Source: Candidula unifasciata
Lineage: Eukaryota; Mollusca; Gastropoda; Stylommatophora; Geomitridae
Length of the DNA stretch: 64,000 nt
Assembly (NCBI GenBank): GCA_905116865.2
Contig: CAJHNH020000494.1
Coordinates: 807,928 to 871,927, forward strand
Direction of reading: 5' to 3'
Shown here: positions 31,233 to 46,200 of the stretch, one piece after another
Layout: each line of letters begins with the position of its first letter
Numbering within the stretch: position 1 is the first letter of the stretch
Notes under the pieces: model-generated
What the model was told of the DNA's origin: nothing
Databases searched by the model: none
Seen by the model: only the letters and a program-made list of their open reading frames with translations
Position numbers and translations under genes: made by a program

Positions 31233-34200
31233 GTAAGACACATTTGATTTACGTTTTAGCGTTTAAAATTAACACGTTCTCTGTTTTGTTATTGCAAATC
31301 AAACACATCTGTACCTCGTATATATTTGCATTCGGTGTATGTCTTTCAACCTTGAATTAGTTTTTGTGGTTTCAGTTTCTTTGTTCGTTTGGGTTTGGTA
31401 GAGTTAATTATGAATATCATTATATAGTTTAATTGAAATAATGGTGAGTGATAACTATAGTAGTAGCTAAAGAAACATGCTAGTTAATTTTCTATTTAGT
31501 GACCAATGTAAGTTTTCAGTTGAAAATATTGTAAACACTTGTTGAAATTATACCAAAAACTGCTGGTTCAACCTTTTTTCAAAACGCTTGAAGTTTATAA
31601 TTAGGACAGACAATGCAGCATTCCTGACAAATTTAGATTAGACAGTGTAACTAAGCGAATTTTACCATTAACCTGCATGCAACACTAAATGGCTTATTTG
31701 TTCAAATCTTCTGAAACTTCCAGTGGACTGGGTCATCTAAGTTGGCTTCCTCCTGATTTATAAGTTGAAGTTACATTTGGAAGTCATACATTAGATACTT
31801 TAGTCAAATTTTTAAAATTCCCTCTACACTAATATTAATAAAACCAGCACAGTTAGATAGCTGTAAACAATCTCTTTTTCCGACAGTACCTCATTTAGGC
31901 TTGTATGTCATTTCTGAGCTGAGATATGTAGGTTTTTGTGGAGATTATGAGATGTAAAAAACAGCTGTTGAAAACTTGCGTCCCAGAAACAAGAAGTTTT
32001 CTCTGCGCAACTAAACTGCGCACTTCTGTTTTGGCTTTCTTTACATTGGACAAGATGGCAGACAATTTTTCTCAGACACAGCCACATAATAGCGATTGCC
32101 TGAAAAATGTCACTGTAAATCGAATTAGCCATACCTAGGAAAGAAATTTTATATACAAATGTAAAATTGGACGGAGAATTCAATTATAACTAGCATTACC
32201 ATGTCTGGTAATGTTTAAGGCCTAAAGCCAACCTTGAATACTTACTGCTATTTTCAATCAAACTGATGTAACAGAAAAACAGAGGACGTCCGGCTGTCAT
32301 AGACGTGCGCTGTTAATCGGGTTCGTTCCCGCAGTTTTCAGCTATTTATAGCTGGTGAAAATCACACCAAACGCAAAATTTCATGAGAGATTAGGACCCA
32401 TCCCGAAACCCCAGCCGACATTTCCCAAACAAGTTTCAAACGGTTTCCATTGTAATGGAAATTGCCAAAAAGACCGCAAATTTCTGAACACCGTAGTCGC
32501 TGCATACATGTTTCCTTAGTTGGCCATATATGACTTCCTCTCCATGCTTGTCTGGTGTGCTCATGAGATTGTCTACCCATTGTTTTGTTGTCTCTGTAAT
32601 GTAAACTTCTTCTTTTGCGTTCATCCAAAGATGTAATTGCGTTGTGTCCGTTTACAGCATGGCTGCGATATTTGCACTTTTTGGCCAACACATCCGACTT
32701 CTGCAGGCTTTTGTTGACCGGGTTAGCCTTCCCGGTTAGGACATGGCAGTCTCATTGTTGTGTGGTCATCTTTATTTCCTAGGTCACAGGTGGTGCCCCA
32801 ATCAGGCTGGTCCAGAGAAGCCACATAATGCTGATCAGCCCTCAAGAGAAGGCAGGGGCAGAACATGAGCATTCCCCGCCATCCAAGGAGGCTTTCACAA
32901 ATGCAGAGCTAATACATGGTGCTCTGGTACTGGGCTCACCCAAGGAATCGTCACGTCCTGCTCATGACTGTTTAACCTCACTTCCATATATTGAACATCT
33001 CATACATCATGGGCTATCTCTTTTGCAGCCAACAGTATGCAGCCTGCAGACCTAGGATTTAATTTACCTACACCACAAAATGAGTACTTTGCATCTTTTG
33101 CATGTTAAACTTTTACTGCAGTGGACTTCCTCATCCACTATAGTTTTACGTGGTTTATAAGCTCTGCATCTCTAGGGACTATCATCTTCCTTAGCCACTA
33201 TAGTTTTTCGTGGTTTACGAGCTCTGCATCTCTAGGGACTTTCAGCTCAGAGAATCCCAAAGTTTTATTCTTCTTATACCTTCAGATGTCAGTGTGGATA
33301 TATTTGAAGAAATCAGCAGTCAACTTGAGGTTGTTGACATCTCCACAGTTTATCCTCAAAAGTTGTGGGTGTTAGCCAGAATAATTTTCTCTGTTCTGCA
33401 TATATTGGACACTCTTGCAGCAAGTGTTTAGCCATTTTTACCCTTTCCACAGTTACAATCATCATTTGTCTCCTATCTTTAGTTTATTGAACAAGTGGTG
33501 TTTCAGCCTATTATGTCCTGTGCGGAGTCTAAAGATCACTACTTGGTCTCTTCGGCCAAGTTGGTAGTATGCATCATCCTTTTTGTAGCCTGGATGTTCA
33601 GAATCCCATTTGATTCTATATGTGCTTCTTATAAACCTCTTGGCCTCATCATATGTTATGTCTATATCAGGCTGTGGTTGTTCTTCCAGCTTCCTTTGCC
33701 AATCTGTCAGCCTCTTCATTTCCAGGTATGTTGCAATGGGATGGAATCCATTGTATTATGACTCTTTTTGATTTCAGACTCAGTCCATGGAGTGCAGCTC
33801 TAAGGTCTGCTAGTTCTGTATCATTTTTGCTCTTCAGTGCTGAGACAACTGACTTTGCATCTGTGAAGATAGCTATGTATTCCTGTAATGTAAACTAGAA
33901 CTGATGCTAGAAGTAGAAATTCCCTGCGCAGCCATGAAAGTCTTATTAAAACCAGTGGTTAACTGTAATTTTCCTAGTTAATGATGAATATTCTCACACA
34001 TGCAAATCAATCATAACCAGACGGTTAATACTGATTAATGAATCCCTTGCCTCACAGTCTACACAGTCATTAAAAAGTGGTATATTAAGGCAGTCATTAG
34101 TAAGAGACAAGACAATTTATGTTCTTTGGTCTTGATTATCCTCCGAATAACCGTCCCAAATTATCAAGGCTGAAAAAATACCTTAACATGGCCTCTGTCA

Positions 34201-37200
34201 TATGTACATTGCAGACCTCTTTCTGACGTTTACACTACATACCGCGGAAAAGCTTCCGCTGAGAGTTTTCCCCGCTCCACACGCCGCACAGAAGGGGGCT
34301 AAACTAGATCCCTGGGACTCAGGAGCAGCAGCTACCGCATCTCCTGCAGCTTTCTCCATTTTTTTTTTTTTGCTGGTAGCAGCACGGGGTATACTCTCGG
34401 CAGTGGCAGTATAGTCGCCAGAAAGAGATCTGCAATTTACATATGACTGAGGCCCTGTTATGGTATTTTTTAGGCCTAGATAATTTGGGACCGTTATTTG
34501 AAGGATAACCGAAAACACTAAGATTAAAATAGATAGGAAATGGTTAGGAAATTAAGAGTGGTGACGTGATGATTGCAGATTGATATTGCACCATGTTTCA
34601 ATTCATGAAAAAAGCCCTTAACTTTTAAAAAAAAACTTAATATTGACTGATGTTTGGGAATGTTAAACAGGATTGTCTTGATTTATAGTATATCTGTGGC
34701 TTAAGCTAAAAGCATTTATTGCCATGAAATAAAATAATTCTTGGCTAGTTGTCTGTGAAAATGGTCTACAAATCACTGTATTTCTAATGTCGGACTGTTT
34801 GTGTTAGCACTTCTGATGGCTACTGTGTGCTTTTAATGCGTGTGTATGCTACTAGTGCATCTTCTGAGACAGCAGTCTGTCAGTCTTTCCTCAAGGGACT
34901 GCGATGAACATTCTGTGTGTTTTTTTGTTGGCACAGGAGCAACTATGGGGTGACTCGTTTGCTATGAAGCTGAAACTAAGATTACCATATGGTTATGGTA
35001 AGGCATCTTTACAGCGCATGAGGCATTCTTTGGAGTAATGCTGGCTGGCCAAGGGAGGGATCACGCTGCATGGTCTTAACTGTACTTGCCAGGATATAGT
35101 TTAAAGAGAAGGAACTTCATTCCTGGCCCTAATTGTCCAGTACCATGCTTTGTCATAGGAGCCGCCGTGGTGTAGCAGCTGGAGGAGCACATGTGGGTCT
35201 GAAAGTCGTGGGATCAGATCTCTATTGTTGAATTCTTTTTCTTCAAACATGAATTTGGCTGTCAGGTCGACCCAGCCTGAAATAAAAATGGGTATCAGGT
35301 GTCCTGGGAAGTAAAGGTGACTAGCATGATATCGACATCAGCAGTCAGGTGCCAGTTGTTCTGTTCAAATTAGAAAGGATCGACTTCATTGCACCGGTGT
35401 TATCCTGTATGACCTGTTCTCTCACCTGCCAAGTGGCACACCTAGAACAGTCACCAAAGCTTCAGAGCACTACCCCTCCTAATAAGCATATTGTAGGTGG
35501 TGATAAGTAAGTGTGCATCTCCCGAGAGGTGAGGTATCAACAGTCTACATACAGATCAAAAAGATCTGTAAAATGGATTTGCATGCAAACTTCTGGTGGT
35601 TTTTCCAACCCTGAAATTTGGTCTCGTTCCAGAACAGTTTTACATATCACTTTTACAAATCTGGCATATGTGAATGGTTATTCCTCACGTCACAGGTAGG
35701 TGTACTCCGACATTGAAGGGAGTGCCCTTTAATAGTCATCTTGTACAATGTTTCGTTAAAGGGAGGTGGTTCTATCCCCATCCCCCCACCCACCTTCTAA
35801 TAGGGGCCCTGTACCCACACAGAGTCATTATTATGTTTTGGCATAAATGAAGCAAACAGTAGTAATATTACGTGCCTTGCTCCTAATACAAGCCAGCTAA
35901 GCATGGTTGTCTAACACTGGTTTGCTTCATCATGTAGACAGAAGACTTGTTGCAAATTGACAAAGTCTACAGAGTGTGATTTGGTTAAGGACCTATGCTC
36001 CATTGGAGGATAAGTGGCATGAGCTAGGTGTTGTCAACAGGTGGATTCTGTGTGTCATCATTTGAAGAGCAAATGGGACAAAGAAAGATATGGGGAACCA
36101 CAAAGGACCTACAGCTGACATGCACATTCATAGAGGCAAACCACATGGCAATTTGTCCTGAACGTTCAAAACTGAACACAAAGAAGTATTGTGATCATTG
36201 TCACAGGGAACACTTTTTTGGATACTGTGAAGATAACAACAATCACCCTTTGTTCCCAAATTATTTTGTAGTAAATAATTTTTTTTGTTTAAAGTGTGGA
36301 GCATCAGTTGTGATTATTACTCTGTTCTCATATTTCTGCAAATGTTTCAGCTTGTGAACCAGCACGGAGCTGAAGCCGACAGGCATCTTTTTAGGTGCCT
36401 TTTCTCGTACATCGACTTCAGCGGAGATGGTAAAAGCAGTGGCAAGGACTTCTATCAGGTATTATATACATTTAAAATAATATCTGAATCACTTGCCTCT
36501 ATACTGCATATGTGTCAAACCCCTTACACATTATCTGTTATTAAAATGTATTATTATTACAAATTTGTTATGGGCCTGGTGGTCTGGAAAGAATGGTGAT
36601 GGATGATGCAGTTTCCAGAAAAGAGGTGAGGCAGACCTCCATGGAAGCAGACACAGGACATTGAAGATATATTGACTGTGAAAGCACACAGGGCTGGGAA
36701 GTAGGCTAGAGATTGTGGGGTGTGCTATAAAGAAAGTGACGTTGTTCAAAAGACATGCTGATTGATTGACTGTTATGCTTTATACTTTCAGATACAATTT
36801 CTGAGTCAAGAATTTGGATCCCTGCTCACCAAACCGAACTTTGTTTCTATTCTTTGTTACTCTATCGACAACCCTCTTCAACAGCAGACTGTGAGTAAAT
36901 TGTATCTGTGGTTGAAATGTACCCTTATATATTTTACTACTGTTGTGAATTGTGTGCACTGTCCCTTTTACTGTTAGGACCAAAAGTAAGTTGTTAAGAC
37001 AAACTAGTGAAAGACAAATTTTCACCTGTCATTTAATGTAACAAGAAGGGACGGAATCGGAAATGGTGATATTAGGAAACAGTTTGGGATGGGACTGATG
37101 ATAAATGACATCACGAACCACAGATCGAATGGTTCAGACATTTTTCAAGACAACCACAAGATAATGCCTTACATAGAGCATTTTCAGTTAGCAGCTGATG

Positions 37201-40200
37201 TTGCTTATGCAAGTGATGGATAGAATAGATGGAATATCTGAGGCCTTAAGTCCCAAGGAACGCATCATACGTTCATAAGTTCCTACCTAGACGCACATGA
37301 ACGCATAATACGCCGATTTTATGGCTCTTTACTACCCCCGGGGGCCTGTGATGCTAAACCCTCTGGAACTCAAAGAGTTAAATACCAGCATCTAAGCAGA
37401 CCACACCAGGGTTTTCATAAGATGCCTCTTCAAAACTTGATGCTGAAAGACAAGAGCATGGTCTAAAGAAGACATACTGAGCAACAGTCCTCCCTGTGTT
37501 GGTTTTGCGAATGCATGTTACTGCCACTGTTTTTTAATTTTTTTTTTTTAAATAACTGTTAAAGTGCAAAACATAAATATTTGTTCCACCAGGATATGAT
37601 ATTTTTGTGTGTTCTGCTGTTAGTTGATTGATCAATGTCACTTCAGTACTTCCCACATATACTAGTAATATAATAGTTCATTAAATTTTGCTATTGTATA
37701 AAGTTCTAGTGTTGAAGTAATTGTATTTATTCCATCCACAGAGTTTGAAACCATCACCTCACCTCTTTAGTCAGATCAGCAGAGTCTTGCACCTATCCCG
37801 GGTGCAAGAGGTTGCTGTAGCTCTCGCTCTACTCAACTCTTTCAAGACTGATATTGTCAACTTTGCACTCCAGTTTGCGAAGCAGAAGCTCCCAGAACTA
37901 ATCAGATCATACGTGGATGTTGGTAAGTTACTCGCTTATTTGTTCCATCTGTCAGAAAACCTTTTATCAGGAGGCCGGTAGCCTCAATGAAAGCTATCTT
38001 GCGGTTCTTATTTACCATACAGCTTTGTCTTCATTGTGGTTGGAACAGGCTAGATTGAGTCACTGTTGTCAGCATACAGTTGACATTGTTGAAGCAAATG
38101 TTCAGCATTTTCGGGTGCCAGGCTGCAGGGACACGTCTCCGCACTAGCTTTGAGATCAGGTAATTGCAGTTCCAGTATCACTGCAAATGGATGACCGACC
38201 TCATTGTTGCTATGTTCCTGTGCCAACCAAAACCACACAAAATGTCTTTCACTGTCCCTTATGCCTGACAGAGACTGTAGTCTTGGCAAAGCCAACAGCA
38301 TACACACAAATTAAGTACAAAAGGCAGTAAGGGCCAACACAAACAGTTTGGCACTAGAAAGGCAGTCGTAAATAACAAACATACATTTGAATGATAGAAC
38401 AGTCTTTTTTAGGTGTATTTAAACTTGGTCAGCTGCTATGTCTCTGACAGTCTTGTAGTCAGCATATTGTAGGCTCCTTTGCAAAGATTTTTTATTGTGC
38501 GTTTGATTTGAGATCTTGTTATTGTCTGGTTGTCCCCGTATTGAACGGTTACCAGGTATAGTCATTGAAAGTAAAGATGGTCAATGTGCCATTTTGGTCT
38601 TTAAAATATAGGTCTATCCATATATAGGCCCCAAAATGTCCAAAGGTGTGGAAAGTGGTCCTTTATTGTCTCTTGTAGTTGTATTGGACAGAGGGTATCC
38701 TAGCCTTAGCTTTATGTGAATGTACTGCTTTAATATCATATCATTATAGTCCTATATCACAGTCTGAGAGGGAAGGAACCAACTGTCTGCATACAAATAA
38801 GTCAGGATGTGTAAAATGGATTTACACACAACACTAAGGTTTTGGAACAAGACTAAAGTCCAGAGGTGGACAGACAATTAGAACTTTCCATGACTATATA
38901 GTTGCTCTTCTGTGTAAGAATGAAGATACAGGACTCCTTGAGTTTTGAACACACCTCCAATATTATGTATCTTCATAGTGAAATATGTCATATGTGTATT
39001 TGATTGTGTGTGGATCTATCCTGATGTGATATGTGTATGTCTCAGATACCGGTCGTCAGGAGGGTGGGCTCCAAGACTCTGACATAGAGATCCTCCACCT
39101 GCTGCTGTCCCACCTGGTCACACAGAGAGAACAGTTTGGCATTGCGCAAGAGACTTTGGACACCTTCCTCAAAGCTGTCAGACGAGGTAAAATTGTTGTT
39201 CGTGTTTTTCTTGTCTTTATTTCTCATTATGTAAGCTATGTTTGAGAATGAAACTACATCTGGTTATGTGTTTCTGTCCCCCACATCTGAGTTGAGCGGT
39301 CACATTGTGGAGGGAAAAGAGAATAGACTTATTGTCCTAAAACAAGCATGTCATAAGAGTCGGTTAATTAGGAATGTTTCTTTCAGAGTCGGGAGTGCAT
39401 CTGCCTGAGAGTTGAGATTTGATAGTCTGCATACAGATAAGTCAGATCTATCAAACAGATGCGCATGAAAAACAAGATCAAGGCTAAAGTCCAGAAAGAG
39501 ATGAACAATTTGAAATTTCCGACAAGAGTTTGCAGCTGGTGAACACGAAGAAGAAGATACACCGCAGAGATGTTTAGATTTTGATTGAGACTTGCCGATT
39601 GTAATATTTCATTGTCCTATTGCATATTCACTTTGATTACCGTGATTTAAAAAAAAATTTTTTTTAACAATTAGAATTCCCCCGAGAACGAGTTCCAGCT
39701 ATTGTGAGCCCTTTCATATATCCCAGTGTGGAAGACATAACAGGGAAGAAACTCGCAGATATTTCAACAATGAAGAAAACTATGGTATGTTTAATTTTAT
39801 TTACAACTTTTTTATTAACAGTTGTATATTAATTTGAATCAGTTCATTTTATGCTGTTGTTGTTTCTAGTCTTTACTCTACTGATGAAGACTAATCACCA
39901 GATTTGTCCTCTGTTTGTCCATTGTAAATAGACTTGTGTGTTTTTCCAATTCTTTATTTTAGTATAAATGCACATTATTAGCATAAACTGTCCAAAAGAA
40001 TGAGGTACTATTGTTCATATATGTTTGTCCATTGTAAATAGACTTGTGTGTTTTTCCAATTCTTTATTTTAGTATAAATGCACATTATTAGCATAAACTG
40101 TCCAAAAGAATGAGGTACTATTGTTCATATATGTTTGTCCATTGTAAATAGACTTGTGTGTTTTTCCAATTCTTTATTTTAGTATAAATGCACATTATTA

Positions 40201-43200
40201 GCATAAACTGTCCAAGAGAATGAGGTACTATTGTTCATATATAACTGTTTGTCCATTGTAAATAGACTTGTGTGTTTTTCCAGTTCTTTATTTTAGTATA
40301 AATGCACATTATTAGCATAAACTGTCCAAGAGAATGAGGTACTATTGTTCATATATAACTGTTTGTCCATTGTAAATAGACTTGTGTGTTTTTCCAGTTC
40401 TTTATTTTAGTATAAATGCACATTATTAGCATAAACTGTCCAAGAGAATGAGGTACTATTGTTCATATATAACTTTTTGTCCATTGTAAATAGACTTGTG
40501 TGTTTTTCCAATTCTTTATTTTAGTATAAATGCACATTATTAGCATAAACTGTCCAAAAGAATGAGGTACTATTGTTCATATATAACTGTTTGTCCATTG
40601 TAAATAGACTTGTGTGTTTTTCCAATTCTTTATTTTAGTATAAATGTACAGTATTAGCATAAACTGTCCAAGAGAATGAGGTACTATTGTATATATATAA
40701 CTGTTTGTCCATTGTAAATAGACTTGTGTGTTTTTCCAATTCTTTATTTTAGTATAAATGCACATTATTAGCATAAACTGTCCAAAAGTATGAGGTACTA
40801 TTGTTCATATATAACTGTTTGTCCATTGTAAATAGACTTGTGTGTTTTTCCAGTTCTTTATTTTAGTATAAATGCACATTATTAGCATAAACTGTCCAAG
40901 AGAATGAGGTACTATTGTTCATATATAACTTTTTGTCCATTGTAAATAGACTTGTGTGTTTTTCCAATTCTTTATTTTAGTATAAATGCACATTATTAGC
41001 ATAAACTGTCCAAAAGAATGAGGTACTATTGTTCATATATAACTTTTTTGTCTATTGTAAATAGACTTGTAAAGCTGGCTTCTACTTTGTGTGTTTTTCC
41101 AGTCTTTTTTATCATCTAAATGCACACTGTTGACATAAAATGTCCAGGGGAATGAGATAATATTGTTCATACATAACACTGTCCATTGAGGGGAGAAGGA
41201 GAATTCTAAGGAGATGTGTAACTTCTATCCTGTTCCTTAAAGTGAATCCTGGACAGTTGATCAATTAGTGGAACATTATGTGAAAGCGGAGAGGTATGGT
41301 ATTATAGATAAATGATAACACTCTGGACCGTTGATCGATTAGTGGAACATTATGTGAAAGCGGAGAGATATGGTATTATAGATAAATGATAACACTCTGG
41401 ACAGTTTATTGATTAGTGGAACATTATGTGGAAGCGGCAGAGATGGTATGATAACACCCTGGACAGATAAGAGTAATGGTGTTTTAAATAAAATTGATAA
41501 AAATAACTTTAAAAGGAGACAGTCTATGTTCTTTGTTCATATAATGAGAAGGAGAAGACTAGAATGCATTTTGACAGTGGGAAAAGAGAGAGAGAAAAGA
41601 TGTTTGACATGGCATGGAAAATTATTTGTCTATAACTATAAGAAGGGAATATAAGAAGAAAATAATACTTTGTTTATTCAGGAGCCTGTTCCTTTAAAAA
41701 TATTATTTTTTGTTGCTTCTCCAACATATTTATAGCACAGAGCTGTGTATTCACATTCGTCATTTCTTTCATTTTCAGACTGAAGTCAGCATTGCAGAAA
41801 TTATGATGGAAAGTGGTTACAGCTGCACTCTAAAGTAAGTGCTTCACTGTGTTCGTCAGATGTGGGACACATGTGCTTGTCCATGTAATCATTTCTTCTT
41901 TGGTCCTCGTTCAAATTGAAATTCTTTTATACAAGTATGGAAAAGGAGTTCTTTGGTCATATGATTTAAAAAAAAAAGAGGCATTGGAGAATATCGTGAT
42001 GACTGGCAAGATTAATGGTAGCAGAGGCAGACCAAGAGAGATGTTGCTTGACAACCTGAAGCAATGGCATGGTGGATTATCATCAGTATAATTGGTTAAA
42101 AATACCAAGGACTGAGAACTGTGGAGAGGCAGGCCACATGATGGTGATTTACAAATCAGAATGTAATTTCACCTTATGGTGATTTGGTTGAGAAGTAGTA
42201 TTGGTTGGGGTGTTTGCCTCACACTTTGAAACTCGTGGGTTTATGTCTTGAATCCTTTGGGTCGTGAGTGTAGGTGCTCTTGAGATCCCTGGGGGGGTTG
42301 TTCCTGGAGAATACACAGTTGTGCTTTGTGTGTTATTCTTTACAGCCAAACAGCAGCTCTTCAGAGATAAGATATTCCTATGGCAGTAAAGTTGCTTCTC
42401 TAGCATCCACCTTGAAAATGTAAGACAGCTGTAATAAAAGGGCTGCAGAAAGGACATTTTTTAATGCTATAGCTGAGTCTTGACATACCTGCAGTACATT
42501 GCAAATCACTTAAGGCGATCTTGAGTATAGCAAATTTTTGTCGCAAGAACTGTTTGTTTATTCCCGGTAATGTTTCTCGCTTGTACTTTTATCTGGATAA
42601 GAGGAGTTTTTTATAAGAACAACCATTTCTTGGGTACCCATTGAGTTCTCCTTATCAGGTCTGCACTGTGTCATAGGATCCTAGGATAATCCTTCTTGTT
42701 TGAAGTGTATGTGGAAGATGTGAGGATCTGCTGTGTGTGCTTATCTCCTATTTGGTCTTAATTTTTTAAAGCTGTTTTTGATGCTCTGCTCTATGTTTTT
42801 GCATTGGTCTTCTCTTCCCTTTGGTTTATGTTCATCATATAATTCTTCAGCAAGGCTCAGTGACAGTTGATACTAGGGTGTTCTCGTCACATGGTCAAAC
42901 CATCTCATCTGTTGCTCTTTACTGACTGAATTTTTATAATTTCTTTGTAGTGCTGAAGAATGCCGTACTGTGTTAACTCAATGTGGAGCCAAGGAAGTCA
43001 ACCCGGCCGCTGTTGCCCGTACCCTAGGCATGATGGTCCGCACACCCGTCGGGCTAGGAGAGCATGGACAGCAGGTAGGTTTCTGTTTCATTTGATACAT
43101 ACATGTCTCGGGACCGAAAGAATAAGGCCTTTAAAGACTGAGATTACAGTCACTGTACTCCAGTCCTTGTTAGTGTTGTAACGAATTACTACACCACTGT

Positions 43201-46200
43201 GTGCTGTAACTGCATTATCTTATTTCCTGTTCTTGCAGTAGACAGCATTTGTATTTCTAGTTATGTCACCTGAGCAAAATGTCTTATGTTTAAGAGCGCC
43301 TGGTTTGTTTGGCAAATCAATAAATATGGGTTTCAGCGAGTCATAAGGAATTTACCAACTATTACAAATGCCATTTATCAATGTTATTCAATTCAAAAAT
43401 GTTGAAAGGTTTTCAATTTCTTCCCCTGTGTTGTGGTCTGGTTCAGATGCTTTTCCTTTCTTTATGTAATTCAATGCATCCTTAACTTCTGCAGCCAGTA
43501 TTGGTGGGCCTTCACTGTTGTCCTGCAAATCTACTTCTCATCTTTTATCATAGTTCCCCTAATTATTCTGTTCATCTGATCACTTTGTCTCATTAATATT
43601 TCACCATCCTTTGATTTAAAACCCAGTGCTGTTAGATTTCTTATTCCAGTTTATATATTGATCTGTTTGTTCAGTTCCCTGTTAATATATTTATTTATTG
43701 TCTATTTATTCCTGTACTAGAAAATCTGGTTTGTAGAGCCTACCACACATTAGGAAATCTAATAGGATTTATATTAGGTATTTGCCATGATAACTAACCT
43801 CCCTGAGAATGAGTCTCTAGACTTTTCTTAAATCTTTCGGACCCTTGAGATAATGATGATTTTTTTTCTGTAATATTGCCACTAGAACTCTAACCACTAT
43901 CTGTGTTGTAAGAATAAGAAATGAATGAAAGCTACTCCTATGGTGGTCAATTTATTTAGTATAAACTGACCAAAATTTAAATATAAGAAGACACTTGATG
44001 TGATTTTTGAGACATATGGGGAATAACCAGTAACACATTGTGCTTTGTTTGAGACAAATGTCTGTATTTTTTCTAACAGCAGCCAAGTGACCGTCCTGAG
44101 GTTCCCGGAGTTTCCACATGGAATGTAGACATCTTTCTTCAAATCATCAAAGAAATGGTGAGTTAAATGGAAACACTCGCTGTCACCAACCAGCCTGTTG
44201 TAATATCCTAGTTTAACCTCTAGTTAAAATATATGATTGCTGAAGAGTAAGAAAAAGTAAAAGATTTTCCGCACTTTCAGACGTACCGGGCATATGGGGG
44301 GAGAACTATATTGTATAGACCATTTAGCACTTGTGGTTAGCATCACACCGGCCACCTTTACTTCCCAGCACTTGACCGGGTACCCACTCAAGGCTGAGTC
44401 GAGAGCCAAGGTCATTTTTGAAGGAAGTCTGGCTCCATCAGGACATTAATGAAGGGTAGTAGTAAAAAAAAAATAAAGCGTTGGTTTTTCTTGTATAAGA
44501 CTGTTACTTATGTATGGATATCTTTTGTTAGGGCTATTCAACTAGCGGCCCGCGGTACAATGCCAGTTGCACTATATTAATGATATTTCCATGCTGGGGC
44601 TCTAGTCACTGATCAGTCATGCAAGTAAAATTCTACTAAAAATTATAATGAGAAGACTGCATAAGAAAATGGAAGAAGAGATTAATGTAGCTCAGGCTGG
44701 ATTTAGACAGGGAAGAGGAACAAGAGATCATATATTCAACATGCGTTTTAATAGAGAAGTGTATTTAATGTAAATCTGTTATGTTTTGTGGATTATTCAA
44801 AATGCATTTGACTGTGTACAACATCAGAAGCTTTGGGAAACATGATGGGCTTTCCAGGTCACTGGTTACCAACAATGGTGACACAATGAAAGAAATTAAA
44901 CGGTGACTATCAATTGCTCTTCAAAGACTAAAACAACTGAATAAATTATGGAATTGTACAGATAGAATTACAAAGGTCAGATTTTTAAGAGCATGCATCT
45001 TTCCCATTGCAACATACGCCTGTGAGACCTGGACACTTACTAAACAAGCGGAACAGCGCATAAATGCATTTGAAAATAAATGTTACAGACAAGTTCTAAG
45101 AATATCTTGGGTAAAGAAAAGAACAAATGCATCCATACTTCAAGAGCTGAATATTGAAGAGGGTTGGCTAGTAAAGACAATAAAACAAAGGAAATTGAAA
45201 TATTTTGGTCACTTGAAACGTCATGGAAGTCTAGAGAGAACAGTAATGGAGGGGTATATGCCTGGGAAGAGAGGAAGAGGAAGGCCAAGGAGAAGATGGG
45301 TGCAGGATGTGGCAGATGATCTCCAGATGGGTGTATCAGACACAGGACATCTTGCTCATGATAGGAAGGTTTTCCGGAGGGTTGTTATGGCAGCGAGGTT
45401 CCGCGAGGGACATGCTACTGAATGAATGGGGCTCTAGTCCGAGACGATTATAATTTTCAGAGTGTTGGCACCAGAGTGAACGTAGTTGAATAACCCTGTT
45501 CTATGCTAATATACTTGTCTGAGGTAATAAATAATTTGTCTCTCATCACAGAACCCACATCTTAGCTGGCGAGAGGTTGTCTCCCATCTGGACCATAAAG
45601 GTTTCTTGATACCCAGTAGGAAAGGTTTAAGACTTCTTGTCCATGTGATTTCTCGAGGCATCCAGGAACCTTTTCCAACAGACTTGGTCTACAAGCCATG
45701 GAATAACACCGAGGGACAGGTAATTATCTTCTTTAAGATCACGGGCTGTAATCTCTGACCGAAAGGTCTGGTTGTTCAGCGACTTCTATTTTACAGATTT
45801 TACTAATTTGTATGCAGGCTGTTAGTCCTTTCCCTTTTTGGCAGGTGTACATCGATTTAGAAGGAAGTCCCTAATTGGTTGACTTTGACGGCATGCTTGT
45901 GTTTGTGTGTGTGTGTGGGGGGGGCAGTTAGTCATAATAGGGCTCCAGAACCTACATGGGTGTAGGGTAATGATGCAGATTTAGAAGTCTTTCAGGCATA
46001 GGGATTAGACCCTCGCTTGCCGGCTCAAAAGATTTCAGGATTCTACCTGTACCAGGGTGTATTTTTTTCTGCATTCAGAATTGATCTTTGGTTTTACACA
46101 TTATAGCAGCCTGGAATAGGCACCATGTTATGTCCTAGAAAGTTGAGATGGCTGCCATGATGTAAGCCCCATCACCCATTGGGTGCCGACTTAAGAACAT

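Larger units (their letters stand above)
31233..36350 (+). other. CNOT1 intron 1
   Basis: 5.1 kb, the largest in this gene. Contains a 60-bp direct duplication (33117-33242), an RNase H remnant (33270-33900, -), a 377-bp long-TIR MITE (34134-34510), a tRNA-SINE (35158-35440) and an inverted pair of family-A SINEs (35507-35825). I see nothing identifiable in 31240-32300 or 32790-33110. Confidence 0.75.
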
